Positions 22,769 to 31,740 of a stretch of DNA of 64,000 nt are shown here, one piece after another. The DNA is from Pseudomonas tremae (GTDB lineage Bacteria; Pseudomonadota; Gammaproteobacteria; Pseudomonadales; Pseudomonadaceae). Each line of letters starts with the position of its first letter. The stretch's first letter is position 1. The position numbers were made by a program, and so were the translations under genes. The DNA lies in assembly GCF_001401155.1 (NCBI RefSeq), contig NZ_LJRO01000074.1, positions 38,848-102,847 on the forward strand. Direction: 5' to 3'. Under the pieces are notes generated by a model. The model made no database searches and had not been told where the DNA came from. It saw only the letters and a list, made by a program, of their open reading frames with translations.

Positions 22769-23248
22769 TCAGCTGCGCAGGTGAATCAGCGGCATTTCCG
22801 TGCTGGCCAGCACCTGATTGAGCACGAAACTCGACTTGACGCTGGTCACGCCCTCGATACGCGTCAGGTGTCCCAGCAGCAGCTTCTGATAGTGATCCAT
22901 GTCCGGCACCACCACTTTCAGCTGATAGTCCGCGTCCATGCCGGTCACCAGGCTGCACTCCAGGACCTGCGGCAGATTACGGATGTGCTGCTCGAAATTC
23001 TCGAACCGCTCTGGCGTGTGTCGGTCCATGCCGATCAATACGTAGGCGGTCAGGTTCAAGCCGAGTTTCTTGCGATCCAGCAGGGCGACCTGACGCACGA
23101 TGTAGCCGTCGTCCTCCAGCTGTTTCACCCGACGCGAACACGGTGAAGGCGAAAGACCAATTCGTTCGGCCAGCTCCTGGTTGGAAATGCGCGCATCCCG
23201 CTGCAGTTCCGCCAAAATGCTCAGGTCATATCTGTCGAGCTTACTCAC
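22769..23248 (-). CDS. Lrp/AsnC-family transcriptional regulator
   Basis: 159 residues. N-terminal winged helix-turn-helix (NQELAERIGLSPSPCSRRVKQLEDDGYI, ~23-50) followed by an AsnC ligand-binding domain (LECSLVTGMDADYQLKVVVPDMDHYQKLL). Such proteins respond to amino acids as octamers. It resembles the global Lrp subgroup (SPSPCSRRVK) more than AsnC. No obvious target gene beside it: convergent with rluE, and divergent from the Q-rich protein gene 395 bp away. Confidence 0.88.
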   Translation of the reverse strand: MSKLDRYDLSILAELQRDARISNQELAERIGLSPSPCSRRVKQLEDDGYIVRQVALLDRKKLGLNLTAYVLIGMDRHTPERFENFEQHIRNLPQVLECSLVTGMDADYQLKVVVPDMDHYQKLLLGHLTRIEGVTSVKSSFVLNQVLASTEMPLIHLRS

Positions 23249-23536
23249 GGTGCATCCCTTAATGAGTTCAATTGCGCTGGATTATTCATCTGAAGTCAAA
23301 AATTGCGCAAGTGATGTTTTAATCGGCAATATTAGCAATCTTCGGCCACCGCATCGGGCCTATTCTTTTAAGCGTAATCACTGCCCGGACACAGCGTCCA
23401 GCGCGACCCGCCCAATCAGGCCGGTCGCGGCCTACCACCCGACAGGGTGTGCAAGGCCCCCGGGCTACATACTGTCCAGAAGACGGCATGCGGTGAGCCG
23501 ACGTCAAAAGCGTTGCGCAGGACGACGAAATATCTC

Positions 23537-23564
23537 AAGGGGGCCACAGGGTCCCCTTTTCTTT
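23537..23564 (+). terminator. Intrinsic terminator in a gene-free interval (possible sRNA end)
   Basis: 9-bp stem (23537-23545 with 23550-23558, one G-U) with a 4-nt loop, then TTTTCTTT. It sits 80 bp before the next start on the plus strand, and no gene precedes it on that strand back to rluE. It therefore probably ends a small RNA or a leader transcript made in 23250-23540. Confidence 0.65.
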
Positions 23565-23643
23565 GTCTGCTGATAAAGTGCGCAGAACGGCGCTACGCTT
23601 CAGCAGTCTTAATAACGTCTACCCGCGTCCGAGTGAGGAAAGC

Positions 23644-24810
23644 ATGAAATCTGGCATCTGGCAGTTTGCGGGGGTAAGTCTGTTGTGTCTGAGCATCGGC
23701 GCTCATGCATGGGCCGACGAGCGTGATGAATCTCGGCAAAACCAGCTGTATGGCAGCCCCGGTGAAAACGGGCAGCAGCGCCAGCAGCAACAGCAACAAC
23801 AACAGCTCTACCAGCAGCAGAACAATCAGCAGCGCCAGATTCAGCAACAGCAGAATCAGCAGCGCCAGGTCGAGCGTGAGCAGCAACAGCAGATCAATCA
23901 GCAACAGCTCAATCAACAACGCCAGATCCAGGAACAGCAGACCCAGCAGCGCCAGGTCGAGCGCCAGCAACAGCAGCAGATTCAGCAGCAACAGCTACAG
24001 CAGCGCAACGTCGAACGTCAGCAGCAACAGCAGATCGAACAGCAGCAGCGCGATCAGCAACGTCAGATTCAACAACAGCAAAACCAGCAGCGCCAGCAGT
24101 TGCGCCAGAGTCAAGACAATCTGCCTATCCAGAGCGGGCCGAAAGAGGTCTGGCAAAGCCAGCCACCGCGTGAGGGTTACTATCAGGACATCCCGCGCGG
24201 CAATAACCGCAACTGGCAGGCCGGTCGCCCCAATGATCACTGGGAAGGTCGTCCGGACGGGCGCGGCAACGGCTGGGGGCCAGGCCCGCAATATCGTCCC
24301 GGCCATGCGATAGATCGCGTCCCGGGCGGCTATTCGCGCATTCCCTATCGCGGACAGGATTTCTACTATTCGCAGGGCTACTGGTATCGCCCGCAAGGCC
24401 CCCGCTATGTTGTGGTGACGCCGCCGTATGGCGTTCGCGTGAGCAGACTGCCTTCCTATTCACAGGAAGTATGGGCCGGCAGCAGCCTGCTGTTTCTGGC
24501 CGCAGGTACTTATTATGCGTATCAGCCTGATACTCAGGATTATGTAGTGGTCAATCCGCCGCAGAACGACGCGGGTTATCAGGCCCCGGCCGAGCAGCAG
24601 AGCAACGGCTACGACCCGGTTGCCTATCCTCAGAACGGTCAAAGCCCGCAACAAGTCGAACTTGATCGTTACCAGTGCTACCGCTGGGCCGCCGAGCAGA
24701 GCGGCTTTGACCCGGCCAATTTTTCCGGCCAGCCGCCGCCTGACGTAGTCGACCTGTATCGCCGCTCGATGGGCGCGTGTCTGGCAGGGCGCGGTTACAG
24801 CGTCAATTAG
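23644..24810 (+). CDS. Secreted DUF6515-like protein with long glutamine-rich repeat region
   Basis: 388 residues from ATG 23644 behind GAGGAAAGC. A signal peptide (MKSGIWQFAGVSLLCLSIGAHAWA) is followed by about 120 residues made largely of Gln with Arg/Asn/Val punctuation, in imperfect repeats such as QQRQVERQQQQQIQQQQL. Next comes a Gly/Arg/Asn-rich linker, then a folded C-terminal domain (YRGQDFYYSQGYWYRPQGPRYVVVTPPYGV...) typical of DUF6515, with a C-terminal YQCYRWAAEQSGFDPA segment. Probably periplasmic or surface; function unknown. The Q tract is made of CAG/CAA and can change length by slippage. Confidence 0.8.
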   Translation: MKSGIWQFAGVSLLCLSIGAHAWADERDESRQNQLYGSPGENGQQRQQQQQQQQLYQQQNNQQRQIQQQQNQQRQVEREQQQQINQQQLNQQRQIQEQQTQQRQVERQQQQQIQQQQLQQRNVERQQQQQIEQQQRDQQRQIQQQQNQQRQQLRQSQDNLPIQSGPKEVWQSQPPREGYYQDIPRGNNRNWQAGRPNDHWEGRPDGRGNGWGPGPQYRPGHAIDRVPGGYSRIPYRGQDFYYSQGYWYRPQGPRYVVVTPPYGVRVSRLPSYSQEVWAGSSLLFLAAGTYYAYQPDTQDYVVVNPPQNDAGYQAPAEQQSNGYDPVAYPQNGQSPQQVELDRYQCYRWAAEQSGFDPANFSGQPPPDVVDLYRRSMGACLAGRGYSVN

Positions 24811-24815
24811 GCTCG

Positions 24816-25709
24816 TCAGGCGTTACTGTTCCTGACCACTTCCTGCGGGTCGGCGTGGACCAGCACTTCGGCTTTCGGGAACTGCTCGTGAATTGCATCG
24901 GCGACCTTGTCGCACAGCGCGTGGGCCACCGACAGGGTCAACGCCCCCGGTAATTCCAGATGCAACTGCACGAACCAGTGATTGCCGGAAATTCGTGTGC
25001 GCAGATCGTGCGCCCCGAGAACACCCGGCACACTGCAGGCGAGTTCCAGCATGCGGGTGCTGACATCCGCCGGCAATTCTTCGTCCATCAGCACCGAGAC
25101 GGTTTCGCGGGCGATTTGCAGGGCGCTCCACAGAATGTAAAGCGCGATGCCCAGGCCAAAGTAGGCATCCAGCTGTTGCCAGCCGAAATAAGCCAGGGTC
25201 AGGGCCACCAGAATGCTGGCGTTGAGTAACAGGTCAGAGCGGTAGTGCAGCGAGTCGGCACGAATCGCTGCAGACCCCGTCGCCTTGATGACCCGCGATT
25301 GCAGAGTGAGCAGTGCCAGCGTCAGTGCGATGGAAATAACCATGACCACCATGCCCAGCAACGGCGCGCCCAAGGGCTCGGGGTTCTGGATGCGCTCGAT
25401 TGCCTGAACCGCGATCAGCACGCCACTGACGGTGATGAACAGCGCCTGTGCCATGCCTGAAAGCGCTTCCGCCTTGCCATGACCGTAACGATGATCATCA
25501 TCGGCGGGACGCAGCGCGTAATGCACCGCGAGCAGGTTGAGGAACGACGCTGCACCGTCGAGCAACGAATCGGTCAGACCGGCCAGCAGGCTTACCGATC
25601 CGCTCAGCCACCAGGCCACGCCCTTGGCCAGAATCAGCGTCACGGCAACCGCCAGCGAGGCCCGGGTCGCCAGACGCAGCAGTCGGGAATGTTCGGCAGT
25701 GGTGCTCAT
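24816..25709 (-). CDS. fieF: Cation diffusion facilitator (FieF/YiiP type)
   Basis: 297 residues with six membrane helices in the first ~210 residues and a cytoplasmic C-terminal domain. Metal-site residues are visible in LTDSLLDGAASFLN (helix 2) and ADSLHYRSDLLLN (helix 5), the DxxxD/HxxxD pattern of zinc/iron-exporting CDF proteins. Also HRYGHGKAEALSGM. Exports divalent metal (Zn, Fe, Cd) by proton antiport; the exact metal cannot be fixed here. Convergent with the Q-rich gene (6-bp gap). Confidence 0.92.
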   Translation of the reverse strand: MSTTAEHSRLLRLATRASLAVAVTLILAKGVAWWLSGSVSLLAGLTDSLLDGAASFLNLLAVHYALRPADDDHRYGHGKAEALSGMAQALFITVSGVLIAVQAIERIQNPEPLGAPLLGMVVMVISIALTLALLTLQSRVIKATGSAAIRADSLHYRSDLLLNASILVALTLAYFGWQQLDAYFGLGIALYILWSALQIARETVSVLMDEELPADVSTRMLELACSVPGVLGAHDLRTRISGNHWFVQLHLELPGALTLSVAHALCDKVADAIHEQFPKAEVLVHADPQEVVRNSNA

Positions 25710-25736
25710 GACGCTTTTCCTTGAACGGTATGTGTA

Positions 25737-26156
25737 TCAGGCCGCCGGGACCAGACCCAGTGAAGCCAGCTGCTCGACGCTGCCTTTGTGCTGAATCAGG
25801 CGTGGGTCATTCAATGGCAGCGAGCGGCCCAGTTCGGTTTCGATGATGGCTTGCAGCTTGGTGTTATCGACGCTGCCGTCGGCCTTGAGCGCTTTTTGCA
25901 GCTTCTGCGGATCAATCTGCGCGTGCTCGCCTGGCGCGTAATAGATTGCACCTGTCGCGAAGTCCACTGCGAACGCGATCACACCGGGGACGATGTAGAA
26001 CAACAGCGCGAACGCATCCAGCGCCGCAATGGCCGGGTCAACCTTGCCATCAATCTGACCCCGGCGGTCCGGATAGAAAATACTGCCGCAGGCAGAAATC
26101 TGAGTCAGCAACGTGGCGACCAGAACGCCACCGATCAAGCGAGAAGGAATGCGCAT
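25737..26156 (-). CDS. Small YceK/YidQ-like lipoprotein
   Basis: 139 residues from ATG 26156, which has CAGGAG upstream. Signal sequence with lipobox ISAC at about residues 20-23 (SACGSIFYPDRRGQIDGKVDP). The motif GSIFYPDRRGQ and the following hydrophobic stretch (DAFALLFYIVPGVIAFAVDFATGAIYY) recall the YceK/YidQ family of unknown function. The C-terminal half is soluble and charged. Probably outer- or inner-membrane anchored; not otherwise recognised. Same strand as fieF. Confidence 0.7.
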   Translation of the reverse strand: MRIPSRLIGGVLVATLLTQISACGSIFYPDRRGQIDGKVDPAIAALDAFALLFYIVPGVIAFAVDFATGAIYYAPGEHAQIDPQKLQKALKADGSVDNTKLQAIIETELGRSLPLNDPRLIQHKGSVEQLASLGLVPAA

Positions 26157-26371
26157 GGAAAGCTCCTGAAATGAAGAGGGCAACTATACAAGGCAATGGC
26201 TGCAAGGCTAAGACTATTGAGCGATGGGAGTGGTTCTGCGGCTGATGAATATCGATGCTCGTGCCTGTCCTCTGTGCTGAGCGTTACACACAAGCCTTGA
26301 ACGCCCTTAAAACAGGCTTCTGCCCGCAGTGCGTTTGCTGCCGGTCCCCTGCAGATCGGAAGCACGTTTAT

Positions 26372-26536
26372 CACAAGAGCGAGCCGTGCAGTTATCAAGA
26401 TCGTCCCGACGCTCTGCGTGGAAATGCAGTTCGCTACGCAGCGCGTCGCACATCAGCCGCAACGCTTGTTTCAGGCCGCACAAGATGCAGGCGCGCGCCA
26501 GGCCTGCTGCATTCTAACGCGGAGCATTGGCACGAT
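26372..26536. repeat. Dispersed intergenic repeat, copy 2
   Basis: Second copy of the element at 14704-14857: 33-nt block at 26372-26404 and an identical 21-nt block at 26516-26536, in the same order and similar spacing. It occupies much of the 551-bp gap between the lipoprotein gene and the galactose dehydrogenase gene, where no gene was seen. Confidence 0.6.
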
Positions 26537-26707
26537 AGTGATTGGCGTACTCCAGCCTCAAACCAGGGATAAGCGCTCAACGGCGTCAATACTGCCCTCG
26601 ACGATCATCCACTGAAAACAACTGTGCTTTGCCGATGCCCCTTACCGATCACGATTAACATCTGGTTTACTGTGCCCAAGATAATTACAAAAACCCAGGA
26701 GTCATGT

Positions 26708-27634
26708 ATGCAACCGATTCGTCTCGGTCTGGTGGGCTACGGCAAGATCGCTCAGGATCAGCACGTGCCCGCCATCCACGCCAATCCCGCGTTTCAATTA
26801 GTGGCTGTTGCTACCCAGGGTCAGCCGTGTGCCGGGGTGGAGAACTTCAAGTCCTTGAGCGAACTGCTTGAAAGCGGCCTGGACGTTGATGCAGTCGCGT
26901 TCTGCACGCCGCCTCAGGGACGATTCACGCTGGTGCAGCAGGCGCTGGCCGCAGGTAAGCATGTGCTGGTTGAAAAACCGCCCTGCGCCACATTGGGCGA
27001 AGCGATGGCATTGGTGCAGCAGGCAACGGAGCAGGGCGTCAGCGGTTTTTTCGCCTGGCATTCGCGATACGCGCCCGGTATCGAGGCCGCGCGTGACTGG
27101 TTGTCGCCCCGTACCCTGCACAGCGTACAGATCGACTGGAAAGAAGACGTGCGCAAGTGGCACCCAGGCCAGGCGTGGATCTGGCAACCTGGTGGTCTCG
27201 GCGTATTCGATCCAGGTATCAATGCCCTGTCGATCGCAACCCATCTGTTGCCGCTTCCATTGTTCGTAGCGGCTGCCGAACTGCGCGTACCCAGCAACTG
27301 CCAGTCGCCAATTGCCGCTTCGATCAAGATGTCCGATACCCGTCAACTCGATGTCCGCGCAGAGTTCGACTTCGATCACGGCCATGATGAGCTCTGGAGC
27401 ATCGAGATTCGTTGCGCTGAAGGCACGTTGCGACTGGATAACGGCGGCGCGCTGTTGAGTATCGATGGCGTGCGTCAGGCCGTTTCGGAAGAGGGCGAGT
27501 ACGCAGCTGTATATCGTCACTTTCAACGCCTGATCAGCAACAAGGCCAGTGACATGGACCTGCAGCCATTGAGACTGGTCGCGGACAGTTTTTTTGTCGG
27601 CAGTCGCGTGTCGGTTGAACCGTTTTACGATTAA
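26708..27634 (+). CDS. gal: D-galactose 1-dehydrogenase-like Gfo/Idh/MocA oxidoreductase
   Basis: 308 residues from ATG 26708 behind CCCAGGAG. N-terminal Rossmann motif GLVGYGKIAQDQHVPAI, the conserved VLVEKPPCATLGEA (EKP motif of the family) and an alpha/beta C-terminal domain. Close in memory to Pseudomonas D-galactose dehydrogenase, which oxidises D-galactose to galactonolactone with NAD(P). No sugar-transport or galactonate genes are adjacent here, so the substrate is inferred from resemblance only. Confidence 0.75.
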   Translation: MQPIRLGLVGYGKIAQDQHVPAIHANPAFQLVAVATQGQPCAGVENFKSLSELLESGLDVDAVAFCTPPQGRFTLVQQALAAGKHVLVEKPPCATLGEAMALVQQATEQGVSGFFAWHSRYAPGIEAARDWLSPRTLHSVQIDWKEDVRKWHPGQAWIWQPGGLGVFDPGINALSIATHLLPLPLFVAAAELRVPSNCQSPIAASIKMSDTRQLDVRAEFDFDHGHDELWSIEIRCAEGTLRLDNGGALLSIDGVRQAVSEEGEYAAVYRHFQRLISNKASDMDLQPLRLVADSFFVGSRVSVEPFYD

Positions 27635-27707
27635 CCGCCTCTCAGGTACACGCGGGAGCAAGCATCGTGCTGGTTCTCGCCACCTCAGCCTGACTAGAGA
27701 GTGAAAC

Positions 27708-28676
27708 GTGGACATCAAACAGCTTTGGCCATTCAGCGAGCAAGAGTTGGTGGAAGTGCGTCGGTTCAACAAAACCCTCGCACGTCTGCCACGCTTTCGA
27801 ATCCGCAACCGCGTCACGCCTTTGGTGATCCAGACATTGTTGCGTGTGAGTCAGGTTGGCGGCGCCCTCAAACCTTCAAGGCATGGCCTGCGAATCGAAA
27901 AAAGAGTGGTCAGCACCAATAACGTTCCGGTGCCGGTGCGAATTATCAAGCCGCGGGGCACGCCCAAGGCCGTAGTGCTGGATATTCATGGGGGCGGCTG
28001 GGTGATCGGCAACGCGCAGATGAATGACGATCTGAATGTCGGCATGGTCAATGCGTGCGATGTAGCTGTTGTCTCGGTTGATTATCGTCTCGCGTTATCA
28101 ACCCCCGTTGAAGGCCTGCTGGACGATTGTTTCTCTGCTGCTTGCTGGCTGTTGGGCGACTGTGAAGAGTTTGCCGGGCTGCCCGTCATCGTCGTCGGCG
28201 AATCAGCGGGCGGGCACTTGGCTGCCGCCACTTTGCTCAGGCTGAAAGCCAGGCCCGACTTGCTCGAGCGCGTCATCGGTACGGTGCTGTATTACGGCGT
28301 CTACGACCTGACCGGAACACCGAGCGTGCGCACTGCAGGCCCCGATACGCTGGTGCTGGACGGCCCGGGAATGGTCAGCGCAATGCGCTCGCTCACCCCC
28401 GATATCAGCGACGAAGAACGCCGCGCCCCGCCGTTATCGCCACTCTATGGCGACCTGACCGACCTTCCGCGCGCATTGATGTTTGTCGGGGAGATTGACC
28501 CTCTACTGGACGACACGCTGCAAATGGCTGAGCGCTGGTCAGACTCGGCGAACGTTGAAATGCATCTTTTGCCTGAGTGTCCGCATGGGTTTATCCACTT
28601 TCCGACCGCATTGGCGCGCAAGGTTCTTGCGCGCACTCATGAATGGATAAACGAGCGGACTGCGGCGCTGGCCTGA
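27708..28676 (+). CDS. Alpha/beta hydrolase, HSL-like carboxylesterase
   Basis: 322 residues. Oxyanion-hole motif HGGGWVIGN, nucleophile elbow GESAGGHLAA (Ser), and a probable acid/His pair in FVGEIDPLLDD and CPHGFIHF. These are the marks of hormone-sensitive-lipase-type esterases. No signal peptide, so cytoplasmic. It follows the sugar dehydrogenase gene by 73 bp and could be co-transcribed, perhaps acting on a lactone or acetylated sugar, but that is inference. Natural substrate unknown. Confidence 0.82.
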   Translation: MDIKQLWPFSEQELVEVRRFNKTLARLPRFRIRNRVTPLVIQTLLRVSQVGGALKPSRHGLRIEKRVVSTNNVPVPVRIIKPRGTPKAVVLDIHGGGWVIGNAQMNDDLNVGMVNACDVAVVSVDYRLALSTPVEGLLDDCFSAACWLLGDCEEFAGLPVIVVGESAGGHLAAATLLRLKARPDLLERVIGTVLYYGVYDLTGTPSVRTAGPDTLVLDGPGMVSAMRSLTPDISDEERRAPPLSPLYGDLTDLPRALMFVGEIDPLLDDTLQMAERWSDSANVEMHLLPECPHGFIHFPTALARKVLARTHEWINERTAALA

Positions 28677-28686
28677 GCCCTTTGCC

Positions 28687-29226
28687 TCAGGCTATCTCCG
28701 AGACCCACTTCGATACCGGGTCGCCGCTGCTCAAACCGGGCTGCACGAGGCCGTCGATCATGAACGTCGGCGAGACGTGAATGCCGTTCTGTCGTGCATA
28801 TTTGGTGTGCCACTTCACAGCCTGTTCAAGCTCGGGATTGGCAAACGCTTCGGCCAGCGCCAAGCCGCTGTAACGTTCGATTCGCGCAATGATGTCATTG
28901 GGCGTGGCATCGAGGTTTGGCCCGCCAGCATGGTGTTCAAACTCGAACTCTTCGCGATGCGAGGCAACCGCGGTCATCACCGCCTTGGCGCTTTCCTTGC
29001 CGTCTTCCAGAGTTGCTGCCGCCAGAATGCAGCGCACGATGACCCCGGAAAATATGTGCCAAGGCTGAGATTGCAGGCGAATTTTGACAGTGACCCTGTC
29101 TTCCCCGGCTTGCGCCAGCAGCTCGTCGAGCTTGAAGAAGGCCTTCACCGAAAAAGGGCAGGTTGGCTCAAGGAATACTTCGAACAGGCGAGGCCCGTGG
29201 CCCCAGGAAAGTGAGTCTGACTGCAT
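28687..29226 (-). CDS. Thioredoxin-fold (DsbA-like) protein
   Basis: 179 residues. The N-terminal VFLEPTCPFSVKAFFKLDELL stretch has a thioredoxin-fold position with CPFS, so only one Cys instead of CxxC. The cis-Pro region is HVSPTFMIDG. No signal peptide, so it is more likely a cytoplasmic redox or glutathione-dependent enzyme than a periplasmic DsbA. Ends 10 bp from the convergent esterase gene. Function unknown beyond the fold. Confidence 0.7.
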   Translation of the reverse strand: MQSDSLSWGHGPRLFEVFLEPTCPFSVKAFFKLDELLAQAGEDRVTVKIRLQSQPWHIFSGVIVRCILAAATLEDGKESAKAVMTAVASHREEFEFEHHAGGPNLDATPNDIIARIERYSGLALAEAFANPELEQAVKWHTKYARQNGIHVSPTFMIDGLVQPGLSSGDPVSKWVSEIA

Positions 29227-29333
29227 GCTTGTGTTTCTCCTGTCGATGATTGCGCAAGAGGCGCGTGGAGACTGATTTACGCGGTCTGTCGACCCTGCGC
29301 TTTTGAGAGCTGCTCAGGCGGGGAGTTCGATTT

Positions 29334-30008
29334 TCAGGCCAGCAACTCGGTTATCCACCTTATCTGCTGCGCAACCTCCTGCATTTTTTCTTCGGGTACT
29401 GCCCTCTGTGCTTTGGCAAAGCTGCTCAGTGTCTTCTGTTTTTCACCCAACAACCGTTGCCATTTGAGCAAGAATGCGGGGCTGCGCGCCTGCATCTGCA
29501 GAGGGCCGAAATACAGCTCTTTTGCGGTGTACTTCACTGAGCCAGTGCATTCGGCGACGATGATTTCGTAATCGAAACGGTTTTCCCGCAGCACCTCCTC
29601 GCCGACGATGCGGTAGCCATTCTCCATCAGCCAACGGCGCAGCGGCTGTTCACCACCGTTGGGTTGCAGGATCAGGCGCTCCTGACCGCTCAGGCGCGCC
29701 TTGCCGCTTTCGAGGATGTCGCGAATCGTCTCGCCGCCCATGCCACAGAGGCTGACTGCAGTGATCCCGTCTGCCGCCTCGATCGCCGCCAGGCCATCAG
29801 CCAGACGTACGCTGATCTGTTGATCCAGATCGTTCTCGCGCACCGTGCGCTCGGCAGCGCAAAACGGCGTCAACGCTACTTCGCCTGCTACCGCCGCCGC
29901 GATGACCCCACGGTTCAACAGTGCCACCGGCAGGTAGCCGTGATCCGAGCCGATATCAGCCAGCCGCGCGCCTTTCGGCACATGCAAGGCAACGCGCTCA
30001 AGGCGCAT
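29334..30008 (-). CDS. trmK: tRNA (adenine-N1)-methyltransferase, TrmK family
   Basis: 224 residues from ATG 30008 (MRLERVALHVPKGARLADIGSDHGYLPVALL). The SAM-binding loop is DIGSDHGYLP, followed by CGMGGETIRDIL and LILQPNGGEQPLRRWL, typical of the TrmK/YqfN family, which methylates A22 of tRNAs. The SD is poor for this ATG; a TTG at 30029 with AAGG eight bases upstream is a possible alternative start. C-terminal third is helical and charged. Confidence 0.8.
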   Translation of the reverse strand: MRLERVALHVPKGARLADIGSDHGYLPVALLNRGVIAAAVAGEVALTPFCAAERTVRENDLDQQISVRLADGLAAIEAADGITAVSLCGMGGETIRDILESGKARLSGQERLILQPNGGEQPLRRWLMENGYRIVGEEVLRENRFDYEIIVAECTGSVKYTAKELYFGPLQMQARSPAFLLKWQRLLGEKQKTLSSFAKAQRAVPEEKMQEVAQQIRWITELLA

Positions 30009-30199
30009 GGACAATGTCTGTTCTTTCAATCGCCACACCTTTTAACCGGAAACATCCGACACTGTTGGCTGGATCGGGGCCGCGATTCTGTCGGGCAACG
30101 CTGCGCATTTCAACTTTCCACGAAAAAGCCCACGACTCGACCCGCCCCTGTCGCTCGCGTAGGCTTGCCGTTTTACGTACTTGGCAGAGCAGAGACCTC

Positions 30200-30583
30200 A
30201 TGGCAAACGCAGACATTACCTTCACTCCCGACCCGGATGCGGACTCCATTTCCTCTGATGTTGCCGATTTCAACGGCCTGCTGGTCAGCACCCAGATCCC
30301 GACTCGACCCGACGGCAGCCTGGAATTGGGCGACATCAGCGAACAAAGCGAATGCACGCTTCGCGCCTTGAAAGACGCATTGGAGCGCGCGGGCAGTTCG
30401 ATGGATCGAGTCATGCATCTGACCATCTACCTGACCGACATGGCAGATCGCGCGGCATTCAATGAAGTGTACAAACGCTTCTTCAAAAAACCGTGGCCTG
30501 TTCGGGCAGCGGTGGGTGTGGCTGCGCTGGCAGTGGATGGAATGCGTGTGGAAGTGACAGCGATGGCGGCCAGGGCTGGCTGA
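30200..30583 (+). CDS. RidA-family (YjgF/UK114) protein
   Basis: 127 residues from ATG 30200. Trimeric Rid-fold landmarks: a conserved-looking VSTQIP segment, QSECTLRALKDALERAGSSMDRVMHLTIYLTDMADRAAFNEVY, and the end RAAVGVAALAVDGMRVEVTAMA. In RidA the binding-site Arg is in RxAxxVxxLP; here the Arg is present (VRAAVGVAAL) but LP is replaced by A-V, so deaminase activity on 2-iminoacids is uncertain. Divergent from trmK. Confidence 0.85.
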   Translation: MANADITFTPDPDADSISSDVADFNGLLVSTQIPTRPDGSLELGDISEQSECTLRALKDALERAGSSMDRVMHLTIYLTDMADRAAFNEVYKRFFKKPWPVRAAVGVAALAVDGMRVEVTAMAARAG

Positions 30584-30712
30584 TGCCCGTCGTTTCTGAT
30601 TAGTGACTCTCGTGCCAATGCGCTGGTACACATTTCAGCGAATATTGTTCAGAACTGATGAGGCTTAGCGCGACTGTCAGCGTTTAGTAACAGTAAACAT
30701 AAGGAGATGTAT

Positions 30713-31696
30713 GTGAGGTCGGGCCGCAGGCTGTTGGTGATCGCCGTTGGGGTAGTCGTATCAGGTTTCATAGGCAAAGCCGTCTATGAGGCCTTGCCCG
30801 GTGATATGGGTAGTGACCATATAAATGTCGTTTGCAATGAGGTTGTTATCGGCCGCTTCGATGGCGACGGTAGCATTGATGACACCAAAAATAAAACGCG
30901 GAAGTGCTCTTCAGGTATGCGCGCTATCTCTACTAATTATGTGGTTCTTGACGACGATGTCTATTGGATGAGTCAGGTGCGTTATAAAGAAAAGCCCTGC
31001 ATTACTGGGGCCGGTGATGCCTCAGGAGCGATTAGTAATTTGTCGTTTTCATGCCTGTTCTCGAAGCAAGGTCAGATCAACTCGATCGAGGCGCGTGAGC
31101 TTCATCTGGTGGCTCATAACTCGCCTGCTTTTCAGTCGATGGAGGGCAGTCTAAAGGGGCTTACTGATTGGCAGCTTGATCAGTTAGCCTATTATGCAAA
31201 GGACGATTCTTCTGTTTACTACCGTGGACGAAAGTTAAAAGGGGCAAAGCCAAATGACTTTTCGGTAATCTTCCCTTTTGGTGATGATAAGAGATGGTAT
31301 AAGTACCCTGTTGCCGTAAGCGGAAAAGAAAAGTTTATCGGGGGTATGGGCGTCGGAAATATTGATTTATATAATTTCCGTCTATTTATCCCTGTTGCCT
31401 GCCCCGGGCATGGACTCTCTGTCTGTACAAGCTATAAAGACGTAAACGTTTTTTTTGAATACGGCAACTGGGATCAAGGTCTGCTGGGGCAGGTAGGGGA
31501 TGATGTTATATTTCTGTATACCTACGGCGTTGAGCGGTTCGCTGATATGGCATCTTTAGACACATTTATGTTCGCGACCAGCAAGAAAATGTATCTATAC
31601 ACCAAGGCACAGTTTTATGAGCTGGGTACCCAATATCCTTTTGATAGGAAACTGATACCGATGGACATGAATGATTTTGAGAATAATCGTTGGTGA
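30713..31696 (+). CDS. DKNYY-type hypothetical membrane-anchored protein
   Basis: About 327 residues. AAGGAG at 30701-30706 places the start at GTG 30713; an in-frame ATG at 30707 is directly against the SD and less likely. An N-terminal hydrophobic helix (LLVIAVGVVVSGFIGKAVY) anchors or exports it. The middle part has the DKNYY-like pattern KDDSSVYYRGRKLKGAKPNDFSVI; several Cys pairs (VVCNEV, RKCSSG, PCITG, FSCLF) suggest a disulphide-containing periplasmic domain. Codon use is AT-richer than the core genes around it, marking the start of accessory DNA. Function unknown. Confidence 0.65.
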   Translation: MRSGRRLLVIAVGVVVSGFIGKAVYEALPGDMGSDHINVVCNEVVIGRFDGDGSIDDTKNKTRKCSSGMRAISTNYVVLDDDVYWMSQVRYKEKPCITGAGDASGAISNLSFSCLFSKQGQINSIEARELHLVAHNSPAFQSMEGSLKGLTDWQLDQLAYYAKDDSSVYYRGRKLKGAKPNDFSVIFPFGDDKRWYKYPVAVSGKEKFIGGMGVGNIDLYNFRLFIPVACPGHGLSVCTSYKDVNVFFEYGNWDQGLLGQVGDDVIFLYTYGVERFADMASLDTFMFATSKKMYLYTKAQFYELGTQYPFDRKLIPMDMNDFENNRW

Positions 31697-31740
31697 CCCG
31701 ATTCTTTTCATTTTCAACGGCACACGTTTTTCGGCGTTGA

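Noticed and set aside
23770..24110. Short tandem repeats resembling a CRISPR array
   Set aside because: Repeats are CAG/CAA codons of a poly-Gln coding region; no regular spacer structure and no cas genes.
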